From NCBI GenBank assembly GCA_015501585.1, contig JADNRY010000996.1:1-19369 (forward strand): 19,369 nucleotides of DNA, in the 5' to 3' direction. A program made the translations under genes and the position numbers. Below are positions 7,247-16,297 of the stretch, piece after piece. This DNA is from Rhodocollybia butyracea (Eukaryota; Basidiomycota; Agaricomycetes; Agaricales; Omphalotaceae). Positions within the stretch are counted from its first letter, which is position 1. The number at the start of each line of letters is the position of its first letter. The notes beneath the pieces were generated by a model. The model was not told where the DNA came from and made no database searches. It saw only the letters and a program-made list of their open reading frames with translations.

Positions 7247-10207
7247 CGCGCAAGAAAGCGAAAATAAAGATGTGGGTAGAAAAAGAAGGAACGAAAATGG
7301 TGGAGTAAGGCTTGTTATACGCTTACGGCAATCAACCTGTATCAACAAAAGTGGGCACGTGCCTGCCCTATTTCGAGATCGCTGTAAGCGACCATCTATC
7401 TCCATTTGCACTTACCGCGCCGGCGTATATGCTCACTGTGAGTACATTAGTCATTTCAACTCTCCGACTCCGTCTGGACCATGGGATGAAGAGTCCCCTC
7501 CACACCTTTGCCATGTTTTTTATTTGTCGTTTTACCCTCGTCTCACCTCACTTCGGCCTTGTGCGTATGGGCTGTAGCTTCTTCTCACCCTTGATTTAAT
7601 CTTCATCTTGATCAGCCAATCACCTCTCTCTGCAGCAGTGACTCGCTGCGACTTATCTGATCCTCACCGGCCGCCCGGATCTTCCCTACTGAAAAGACAA
7701 AGCCTTTGATACATCTGTGGAGTCAGCGTGACTTCAATCAATTGCCCCCTCACTCAAAACACTAGTTCTTCCATTCCATTTTAATGATGGATGATCAAGA
7801 TATGAGATGCAAGAAAGGTGCCAACTGTCATCCCATTGTTCTTTTTTACAAGCTTCAGTTAAAGAACAAGACAAGGTGAGTATATCACTTACATACCTAC
7901 AATGACTCCACAGGAACCATTGATAACACTAGCAACGAGAAGGTGTTTCAATGGTGGAAGATCAGGGGAACCTCTTTTGGTACAACCTCTACTACCAAGC
8001 TGTGAAAGCGCTCGCGTTTGCTGGTATATTCAAGGCGCTCACAGAAGGGATCCGTAGCCCATTGCACTCGTGACTGTCCACACAAACACCGCCTCCTTAT
8101 CCGATTTGTGGCGATAAACGTTATAAGCCCGCATGTTATCCTGCCTTATATGTCTCTCACTAGGAGGCTAAGGTTGATCTTCTTTTTATTTTGCTTCATG
8201 TGACTGCCAATGAACTCAAAATCATATATTGCTGTGGGCGGCCATTATTCATTGTTCATTATTGATTATCGATTTTCAGTTCTCTCATACAGCTTTAAGT
8301 GGAAAAAATATGTTAAGAACGCGCATATATGCTGTTGTTAGCAGATAAAAAATGTATACCTTTGAGCGTGTAACGTGTCCCGTATCCTCGGGTTGATCAG
8401 TATACAGGACCTCTTCCTATTCATACTTGGCACAATCCGTGGGACCCGTGAAACCCCCAAGGTTCGGATTCTATTCGATACCATTAATACGCCCGGAGAT
8501 CCCACTTTGCATGCTTCTCCGGGACTAAGTATTGTCACATAGGACTTGGATTTGTTTATTAATCCTATCCGTATCAGCTGCGCAAACTCTCCATTTTATA
8601 AAAATAGCTGTTTTGGAACTAGCCCTACTTGGTGTAAACGACATGCAGTAATTGAATCATCAAGCGACATATTTTTCCAGGTCACGAAACCAGTGAACAA
8701 TATAACCTTTCCGCGGCGCCTCTCAAATTTCCCCACAAGCCTTACTCAAGCGCCAGTCTGGCGTTGGTTCTGGCCAGTTCTGACGGGAGTATACTGATAT
8801 CAAGCCGCCAAGCGCCTTTAAACTTGGCGTTTCTGTATTCATGACCCAAAGTTCGCTGTCGAATAGAGTTTTGACACCCTCTATAGAGCAGATAAGGCTA
8901 GGGAGGCGTAGGATGCGTTAGATCATTGTAAGGAATAATAAGTATCCTCGATATTTGTGGAGTCGCCAGTGAGATTTTTGCTACTTGGCGGTTAAAATTG
9001 GTAACTTTTCCCCATCGGGAGCATCTGTCTGCTTGTCTGCCAAAGTTGTCAATACTCAAGATACGGCACCCTTCAAGAAATGGTCGACAATCTCATCCAT
9101 AGATCCAGCAATCCATAACTATAGAACCTTATTCTCTACTTCTCAGTAGTCATCTGATGACCTTGTTTGCAGAGACGACCCAGTTCTTGATTAATCTCCG
9201 CACCCGGATGTGATCGTATACGAGGGGAACCAATCAACCGTCACCTTCTATAGCAACTCGATATAACGCTTTCAACGATGGTTCAGCAGCTGATAGAAAT
9301 GCTCCTAGCGGCCCTGATAGAAATTTCTCGCTCTGTGGGAGCATTTGATGTAGGTACGCGGAGGTACACGTTGGATGCATGGGTTGTTCAAGGATCAGTC
9401 CACCAACTACATCAGGATGGGTATATTTTTAAAAATAATACGGGCAAAGTGGGATCAAAGACAGAGTTTGAAGGCCTTCGGCATCGGCGTAGATTAGTTA
9501 TAGGCAAGGCAGCTGGAAGGACACTGTCGAGCGGTGTTTTCCGTTGAGGCCCGCGAAATATCGGCCTACAAGGAGCTTAGGTGAATAAATATCTCCGGCT
9601 ATAGTGACTCTATACGAGTCCGCACCCGAAACTCTCCATGTATTTTTCGGACAGTGGGCAGGCCAGCTTTGGAGCCCTTCAATTCGGAGCTTCAGAAATA
9701 CGATAAAATTCTATATCTTGGGCGACTGACTTCCTCTGACACAGTGTAGTCTATAGACCCATCTTTTGTAAATTTGAGTTTTGTTGACGCATCCCCACCT
9801 CATCCAGCAGCACAGGTGCGAGAAAACATCGGGAAAGTCCAAATGGGGATTGCCGACCAATATAATTGACACGTCCCGTAATATTCGGCACAGCCACAGT
9901 AGAACGAGCATCCAGAACACGATAGAGGCGAACCTAGGAAGGCTGGAACAGAGAGTAACAGAGAGTGAATTTGAGACTCGCAAATCTGAAAAAAGGTATA
10001 TATTTAATTAACTAGTATTTGGCCAGTAGACCCGGCCGTGTGTGCAGATATATTACAGGTGTTTGAGTGTAATCCGTGAAGGTTTAGTACATGTAGTTGA
10101 ATTTAATATAGTTGATCTAACGCGTGTGTCGCTGGAGCCGGAGGTTACTGTACAAATCGAGACAAAAATACAAAACGAATCTCTTGACCAAAAGTCAGAA
10201 AAAAATC
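7247..10207. other. About 3 kb gene-poor spacer
   Basis: No frame here has recognisable motifs. The left end should contain the promoter of the minus-strand gene ending at 6512, and the right end the 3' region of the kinase gene. I saw a plausible GT-AG intron at 7876-7913 (GTGAGT to CCACAG) flanked by short open segments, but no start-to-stop protein could be built across it. Frames at 9278-9547 (plus) and 9711-9983 (minus) are open but look random. Small palindromes occur near 8492-8523 and 8749-8830. It may hold decayed genes or a non-coding transcript. Confidence 0.45.
8492..8523. repeat. Perfect 8-bp inverted repeat (hairpin)
   Basis: CCCGGAGA at 8492-8499 and TCTCCGGG at 8516-8523 are exact reverse complements with a 16-base spacer containing the palindrome GCATGC. 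It lies far from any called gene; function unknown. Confidence 0.6.
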
Positions 10208-13200
10208 TCAAATCGCCACACCCAGTCGCGGCGGTTCCATCACCGGTGTACTAGTCATAGCAGGGCTAAAGTTCGAGTACGGATTCTCTCCACGGCCATA
10301 TCCTAAACCATCGTCATACACTTCCTTCAGCTTCCTCCAAACTGCCCTGAAAGTTGACGTAGAACCCTTCTCTTGAACAACGATCATCGCGGAAGCATAC
10401 CCGTGCGCAGAAGCAGCCATCAGGTTCGGACTAAGAAGAGGACTCTGTGGAGGGCTCTTGGGACCACAGCCGAGGGTGCTACTCCTCACACGAGCGCCAG
10501 GAGCGGGGACGAGACGATGTCCGCTTGACGGTGGCGTCGCAGGAGACTCGAAAAGTATACAGGATCCGGCTTCTTCTCCAAGGGCGGTGAGCTCAATCCT
10601 AAATTTGAGTGGTTTCAAACCTAAGTGTGTCGACACATCTGTAGTCGATTCTTCGACTCTACAACGGAGCGGGGAACTGTCGGGATCACCCCCGGGCTCG
10701 GAAGGATGAGCATCGACGACAACACCAAAAGAAGCAAGTAGGTTGAGAAGATCTCGGCGAGTCTTGGAAACGTCACTGGTAGAGTATAGGATGCTGTGAG
10801 CGGAGTTCTTGCTAGACCAACCGAAGAGACTGGTGAGCCAACCCTTGAATTCGCCTACGACCGGAGAAGCAAGTCCCGCCTTGGTAGAAATGCTGTTCAT
10901 CGGCGGAGAAAAAGCGATGGGGGATCCGAGAGCAGATATTGTAGAGCCTTTACGATTGAGAGGCGGAGATGTTTCCAAAGGAGGAGCTGAAACGAGGAAG
11001 AAGATTTGTCCAGTCAGAATATTGACGATAGACCAAATTATTAATGAGTTCTCACGACGAGGTCTTTTATCCTTCTTTACCTTTCCACCATTTCGATCCT
11101 CAGTGACACCAACAGCATGCTTCAAGTTACCTGTATCTGCGAAGAGATTCTTCCCGACGGTGGTTTCGTCCGCGATTACATAGCTCCAAGATTCATCTCC
11201 TGTTCCAGTTCCAGCATTCTCCTTATTTTCCTTATCTGCGTTTTTGGAAGCACGTTCAACAGTTGACACCGTCCTACGTCGGTTACTCTTGGGAGACTGG
11301 AAACGCTGTTGCTGATAAGATGCCTGACGCACTTGAGATCGCGGTGGTTGCTGGGGACGGATCTCCGGAGTTTGTGGATCTTGGCCAATATCAGAAGCTT
11401 CAACAACAGGCTTCTGCGTAGAAAGCCAGTTAACATGTTCCGCGAGACCGTTGAGTTCCGATTGGAGCACGGGGTCATGGGTCTTGGGGGCGGTAAGAAG
11501 AGGCAACGGCTGCAGAGGCAGAGCAAGTGGAGGAAGGAGCGGTGGCGGTGATGACTTGTGGACGTCACTGGCTTCTATATTGCCAGGTACAGCTCGGAGG
11601 GGGATCGGAGCATGGACAGTGATGGTGCTACCTGCCGTACTCGATCCACTAGAGCTGTCCTTGCTAGAACTTACAGAAGAAGTATCGTTCTTCAATGTTT
11701 CGTTTCTGTGAAGCTGAGTAGTCTGTGAATGAGGTCGGCCCGGCATCGGGGGTCGTGCACCAACGCGTTTGTCCTCCTCCTCCATACTCACACCAGCTGT
11801 AGTTGTCGATCGGGCCCTAGCGGGACGCGGGTAAGGTCGGTGTGATGGCGTGTCTTGAATCGGATGCATTACGGGAGGAGATTGAACCGTAGATAGGTTT
11901 GATGCAGGAGAAGAACGAGCAGATGTTGAGGGAACATAAGAAACAGAATATTTGTCGGGACGGGGCTGAGAATACGTATTCCCTCGTTTTGGAGGCTGCG
12001 GACGTGGGCCTCCAAGACTACCATTGACGACACCACTAGCCCTACCGCCTGCAGTACTCATTGCGAAGGAAGACTTGGGTTGGGATGAATTCCTAGAGGA
12101 CCTGGTGGATGCCGTGTATGGGTAGTATAAGACGACTGGCTGAAATTACGCTCGTAAGTCGGTCGTGGAACATTTCGGAATCTAGGATCTCCAGGAGTGC
12201 TAGTCCTACCTCTGGTGGTAGACTGAGAAGAGGTCGTGGAAGAAACAGTAAAGTTACGGGCCATTAGCGGCGGCAAAAGTCCGTACGCCGGTTGATGATC
12301 AGAACCGTCCTGAACGCCATCAAGAGCGTGTCGCGGAAGAGATACTGGAGACCTGAGGTGCGACGAATTACCGTAGTTAACTACTTCACCACCTCGACCA
12401 GCCTCGGAGTGCTTCACGATCGTACTGCCCAAACCCGAGGTATCAAGTTCCCAGCCCAGATTGAACGTAACACTGCCTTGCATACAATTGGACGAAGAGG
12501 CTTCGTCCATGGTACCGTCCGACGATGCAAGTTGCTCGGCTTCCTCGTGATGTCGACGCAATAACCAATAAAAAGCTTTGGTGTGTACACCGTTCCCTGC
12601 GGGAGAACCAAGGTCCCTTAAAATGGCCTCCTTATTTGCATAACGACCCCAGATAACGTTGAGGGAGAAAAGAATTTCGGGATCGACGGAAGAAGGATCG
12701 GTAATGGGGCGGGACAATGTGCTAGGCGAAGGAGGTAACACGGGTTCCGAAGAACTAGACGCGACGCTGTGGTGACGAAGAGCGGCGGACGAGGTATTGA
12801 GCCATGGGTGAGCGAGAATTTCTGGGATCTGAAAGAGTGTCGTTGATGTGTCGTAAAAGTGCATATAGGAGAGTGACTTACCGTAATGCGCTCGTTGACG
12901 TCAACGACGAGCATCTTGGACAGCAAATCCTGAGCACTTTGATCGATATCCTTCGGCATAGCGAACTTTCCAATCTTGACCTTTCCTAGTAGAACCTTGA
13001 CATCCTTGTCATCGAAAGGAAGAGTACCCGTGAGCATCACGTATAAAACAACCCCACAACTCCAGATATCGGTAGCGTTCCCAGTGTACCTATGGCCATT
13101 GACGATTTCTGGGCTGGCGTAATGAGGAGAGCCACAACTAGTTTCGAGCTGAAGTGACGGAGGAGCGAACGCTGCCATACCCCAATCAATTATCTTGATT

Positions 13201-13796
13201 TGTGGCGGCGAAAAAGAGGAGACTAGAATGTTTTCTGGTTTGAGATCACGATGAATGATGGAAAACGTGTGAGCATAGTTAAGTCCGTAGATGAGCTGCT
13301 TGAAAAAACATATAGCGTCTGGTTCGGGTAGTCGTCCACAGTTAACGAGATAATCAAAGAGTTCGCCACCTTCGACATATTCTAGAACAAGAAAGAGCTC
13401 CTTAGTGCCTTCGTAAACGTCGTAAATACGGAGAATGTTGGGATGATTCATGAGTTTCATCATCGTGATTTCGCGCTCGATACCTAGACTGTGTTTCTTT
13501 ATTTTGGCTGCTTGAGTGGCGATAGAGTGGCGCGACGAATCCAGAGGCGCACGAGGAAGAATTTTGATCGCGGCGAGTTGGTTAGTATAGCGATGTTTGG
13601 CGATTCTGACACGACCTGAAGCGCCTTTACCTACGCATTCACCAATGATCCATGGCCCAAGTACTTTTGGGTCAGAAGGTAGGTCAAAAGCCTGAGAACC
13701 GCCAGCCGCATCTCTTTCCCTGTGCCATCGAGTACCGTGAGGAGTTGAATAGTGTGGTGTTGGAGCCTTTGGCGGGACAACGTGAGTGTAGGACAT
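10208..13796 (-). CDS. GIN4/HSL1-type serine/threonine kinase (Nim1/Cdr2 group) with KA1-like C-terminus
   Basis: These kinases (yeast Gin4, Hsl1, Kcc4; fission yeast Cdr1, Cdr2) act at the cortex and septin collar, linking cell shape to mitotic entry through Wee1. Exons: complement(10208..10986, 11056..12048, 12102..12828, 12882..13796), 1137 residues. The start MSYTHVVPPK fits the family better than an upstream in-frame Met. Kinase domain about residues 48-315: glycine loop VGKGASGRV, VAIK-type Lys78, HRDLKPEN at 182-189, DWG at 204-206 where DFG is usual, SPE at 228-230 in place of APE, and HPWL at the end. Residues about 354-404 (ILFSLNVIWG..KAFYWLLRRH) resemble the UBA-like segment after this kinase type. 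A long Ser/Pro-rich linker follows. Residues about 949-1105 (VSKTRRDLLNLLASFGV..LKFRIELTAL..WRKLKEVYDD) resemble a KA1 membrane-binding domain. The exon 2-3 junction uses a weak donor (GTCCTC). Confidence 0.9.
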
Positions 13797-14245
13797 CGCA
13801 GAGAATAGTTTGAGATAATAGGAGACTTTTTGACTTGGGCGAGCAGCAGCGACCAGCGAGCAGCAAGAGGTAGGAGGTAGAAAGTAGGGAAGACGGATCG
13901 CCACACGTTCCGTTACAACACACGCGTGACCTGTCACACCTCGCCCGAAAAGCCCGTCCAAATCCTCAGTAAGCCAAACTCTTAAAGATTAGCACCAATT
14001 GCTCTCTATGCATATGACCTGAGTAGAAAAACTTTAGCAAGACTCTCAATCGGTCCTTAAATTAGTCACGTCAAAGTTTGAACGAGTGTATCATTCAAAA
14101 ATACTGCAAACCGTAATAGTTCAGGCGTTCGATCTTTGTCCGTGTACTTATCACCAACTCCAATCAACTTTCTGGGCATGAGAACATATGTTTTGTCATG
14201 GTAGATACATATGAAGTGAAAGTAATGATGCAAAGAACAAGGATC
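13797..14245. other. Spacer: kinase promoter/leader and RPL28 3' end
   Basis: Both flanking genes are on the minus strand, so this spacer should hold the 3' untranslated region of RPL28 (right) and the promoter and leader of the kinase (left). The leader is open in the kinase frame up to 13961, but the residues encoded there have no domain signature, so I do not extend the protein. Confidence 0.55.
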
Positions 14246-14854
14246 TCATGCTACCAGTGTTACAACACCACCGGCTTCCTTGATTTTTCGCCTGCGAGAG
14301 AAAGATCAGCTTTGTTGATTGAGCGAGTTGGATTACTCACTCTGCGATTGCCGATACAAAGCGTGCTTTTACGATGAATGGCAGTTTTGGTAGCCTAACA
14401 GCGCGAAAAAAAGTCAACATTGAGCGAATGTCCTATAAACAAGAAAACTCACTCTCCGTTACCCAAAACCTTTCCGTACCCGTGCCTCAAAGTGTCAATG
14501 ACTGGTACAACGTCAGATTTCTCGGTCAAATCCTTCTTCTCTGCCTCAGGAACAAGGCTCCATAGTTTGTCAACGTTGATAATCGGGCGCCAGTACTGGT
14601 TTCGTGTAAGATGGAAATGGCGCATACCGACTTTACCAAAGTAACCAGGATGGTATTTATCGAAGTTGGTACTGAACAAAAGACATATAATTAGCTGCAG
14701 AATTTCCTTAATTACTGGCTTTTGCTTACCGGTGATGGTGCTGACCACCAGCAAGACCACGACCTCCAGGATGTTTGCGGTGCTTTCCTACTCGTCCGTG
14801 ACCAGCAGAGACATGACCACGGTGCTTGCGGGTGTTCGAGAATCGGGTCGGCAT
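14246..14854 (-). CDS. RPL28: 60S ribosomal protein uL15 (yeast Rpl28, human RPL27A)
   Basis: A structural protein of the cytosolic large ribosomal subunit near the peptidyl-transferase/tunnel region. Exons: complement(14246..14291, 14341..14394, 14453..14671, 14730..14854), 444 bases, 147 residues; homologs have 148-149. The N-terminus [20 protein letters not shown] and the glycine/histidine-rich [15 protein letters not shown] are the diagnostic uL15 signature; [20 protein letters not shown] follows across the first intron, and the C-terminus is [12 protein letters not shown]. Introns are 58, 58 and 49 bases with good GT-AG ends. It is head to head with RPB11, with about 860 bases between start codons. 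A candidate 5' leader intron lies at 14863-15057. Splice sites at each codon phase agree, so the model is firm. Confidence 0.96.
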
Positions 14855-14862
14855 TTTCTAAT

Positions 14863-15057
14863 CTGTGAGCGCTGGTAAGAAGATAGTCCAACGACAATAC
14901 TTGAGGCAAAGGCAGGAAAAGTCTCCAAAGTCATCCGATCTCAATCCACAAATCCAACTCTTTTCCAGCCAATTTCTCCACAAAACTTGCTTCTGACGAC
15001 TGTCCAGATATCCTCCGCGTAGAGACGACCCAAAAAGAGATTCAAAACTTCACGCAC
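14863..15057 (-). other. Candidate 5' leader intron of RPL28
   Basis: On the minus strand CGCAAG is followed by GTGCGT at 15057, and GCTCACAG ends at 14863, eight bases before the RPL28 start codon. At 195 bases it is several times longer than the coding introns, as is common for leader introns of ribosomal protein genes. The minus-strand sequence TCGTCTCTACGC occurs both just before the donor and 44 bases downstream inside the intron. Confidence 0.5.
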
Positions 15058-15207
15058 CTTGCGTAGAGACGAAAGAACGGCTTTTGGGACGACCTGGAGA
15101 AAATTGATCTGAGTGTGAGAAGAAATCCTAAGCGTGGGCGCCAAAGACCTAGCACGTCTTGCTCTTGTTCAACTTGGTTCGCTGTGAGTATAGATACCTT
15201 TTTCTCT

Positions 15208-15300
15208 CTTTCGTGATGTTGGCTTTTGCCATTATTTATTGTCGGTGACTTCCAGCATAAACTGCTGAAATTTATGATCGCATAACGTGTTCTGACTTGT
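15208..15300 (+). ncRNA. Candidate intronic C/D-box snoRNA
   Basis: Inside the first candidate leader intron the motifs occur in snoRNA order: box C-like GTGATGT at 15213-15219, box D' CTGA at 15265-15268, box C'-like TATGATC at 15273-15279 and box D CTGA at 15292-15295. The D box lies about 50 bases before the 3' splice site, the spacing seen for intronic snoRNAs. The usual terminal stem is weak, and I could not match either guide segment to rRNA from memory, so this is tentative. Confidence 0.3.
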
Positions 15301-15440
15301 CCTGTTTCCGCTCTCGAACCTTTACTGACGAAATTCTTTTTTTTTAGTTGGTGAGTAGACGTCCTTCTCGCGACAGGATTAAACCAATCATAATCTGTCA
15401 ATCCCCTGAGTGCGAAGCACAATGGTGATCAACTGGTTTT

Positions 15441-15458
15441 CATGCATGGCTTTATGAT
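15441..15458 (+). repeat. 18-base element, copy 1, in a stem-loop
   Basis: CATGCATGGCTTTATGAT is identical to the copy at 15633-15650. Here it lies largely in the loop of a hairpin formed by GTGATCA (15425-15431) and TGATCAC (15455-15461). It ends 55 bases before the 3' end of its candidate intron. Its first 12 bases are the complement of AAGCCATGCATG, a conserved stretch near the 5' end of 18S rRNA. Confidence 0.7.
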
Positions 15459-15632
15459 CACTTTTTCTGTCTCTTGTTTTCATACTCTCGTCCTGACTTT
15501 TTTGTTATGTTAGGCGTAACACCTCCCTAAACCGCTGTATTTTCTGTGAGTCCTATTTCTTCGTCTCTCGAATGATTAAAACGATTCCTTCTTATGCGTC
15601 CGAGTTTCTCGTTGACGATTAGCGAATTTATA

Positions 15633-15650
15633 CATGCATGGCTTTATGAT
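15633..15650 (+). repeat. 18-base element, copy 2, in a stem-loop
   Basis: Identical in all 18 bases to 15441-15458 and lying 53 bases before the 3' end of the next candidate intron. Flanking GAAT (15624-15627) and ATTC (15648-15651), with neighbouring bases, can form a short bulged stem, so the rRNA-complementary part is again in a loop. The surrounding sequence otherwise differs from copy 1. Confidence 0.7.
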
Positions 15651-15715
15651 TCTTCTTTCATTCCACTTCATCTCATGACAACGTACTGAAATAAAATCCT
15701 CAGTCTAATTCCATC

Positions 15716-16297
15716 ATGAATGCTCCCAATCGTTATGAGCTCTATGTCATAGAAGAAGGCGAGACGCCGTGCGTCCACCGTTCACCCATAGGCTACCCAA
15801 GCGCTAATACCGCTCTTGCAGAGTGGAAGTAATCGAAGACACCAAGATTCCGAATGCCGCTACTATTAAGATCCTCAAACAGGACCACACGCTAGGGAAC
15901 ATGCTTCGAGCGTGAGTTGTCAATACCCCATTCGCCCGTCACTATCGTATCTTAACTGGTCCCTCTCAGCCAACTCCTAACAATGCCCCAAGTCCTCTTT
16001 GCAGGGTACAAAGTCCCACATCCTCTCCACCCCTACTTCATCCTCAAAATCCAGACCGACGGCACAATCACGCCCGACCTGGTCCTCTCCGAAGCATGTA
16101 ACCAGCTCATCGGTACACTGTCAACCCTAGAATCAAAATTCAAGCGCGAGTTCTCGTTCAAAGAAGCAGATGGTGGTCCGGGAGCTGCTAGTGCTGCTGG
16201 GGGTGCGTTTGCCACAAGTGATGACCCATATGGGACGGGCGCTGGTACTGGAGGAGGTGCCGGCTGGGGTAATAGGGATGATTACTTGGATTTCTAG
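15716..16297 (+). CDS. RPB11: RNA polymerase II subunit RPB11
   Basis: RPB11 pairs with RPB3 to form the alpha-like heterodimer on which Pol II assembles in the nucleus. Exons 15716..15768, 15822..15911, 15970..16297; 156 residues. The start MNAPNRYELYVIEEGE matches the yeast protein start (MNAPDRFELF). The conserved alpha-motif region is KILKQDHTLGNMLRAQLL (about residues 32-49), followed by VLFAGYKVPHPL and FILKIQT. Both introns (53 and 58 bases) are GT-AG and phase-consistent (ACG CC|A, GC|C). Yeast and human proteins are 117-120 residues; this one adds about 40 residues of Gly/Ala-rich tail (GAGTGGGAGWGNRDDYLDF) encoded in the last exon. It shares the upstream spacer with RPL28, a pairing that could allow co-regulation of ribosome and Pol II supply. 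Confidence 0.96.

Larger units (their letters stand above)
15184..15703 (+). promoter_or_regulatory. Candidate multi-intron 5' leader of RPB11 / non-coding host transcript
   Basis: Three back-to-back candidate introns lead into the RPB11 start codon: 15184-15347 (GTGAGT to a T-rich TTTTTAG, branch TTTACTGAC), 15351-15513 (GTGAGT to TGTTAG, branch TCCTGAC) and 15546-15703 (GTGAGT to CCTCAG). Between the last two is a 32-base exon, and between the first two only TTG, a three-base microexon or a recursive splice point. The last exon begins twelve bases before ATG. All three have GTGAGT donors and are 158-164 bases, three times the coding introns in this window. That uniform length and their internal structure suggest they host small RNAs. 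Transcription start is not visible. Confidence 0.45.

Noticed and set aside
7170..7599. Two overlapping plus-strand frames upstream of the 244-residue gene
   Set aside because: They partly overlap the real minus-strand coding region, have no recognisable motif, and their composition looks like translated promoter.
8400..8475. tRNA-like T-loop string GGTTCGGATTC near 8461
   Set aside because: No matching acceptor, D or anticodon arms can be folded upstream at the right spacing.
9278..9547. Plus-strand 89-codon frame
   Set aside because: No homology signals, no splice partners, and it contains a simple direct repeat (CTGATAGAAAT twice) near its start; it looks random.
9711..10011. Overlapping hydrophobic minus-strand and basic plus-strand frames
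   Set aside because: They mirror each other in base composition and neither shows a family motif; likely kinase 3' flank.
10458..11711. Long plus-strand frames opposite the kinase gene
   Set aside because: They are antisense shadows of the Ser/Pro-rich kinase linker and KA1 region.
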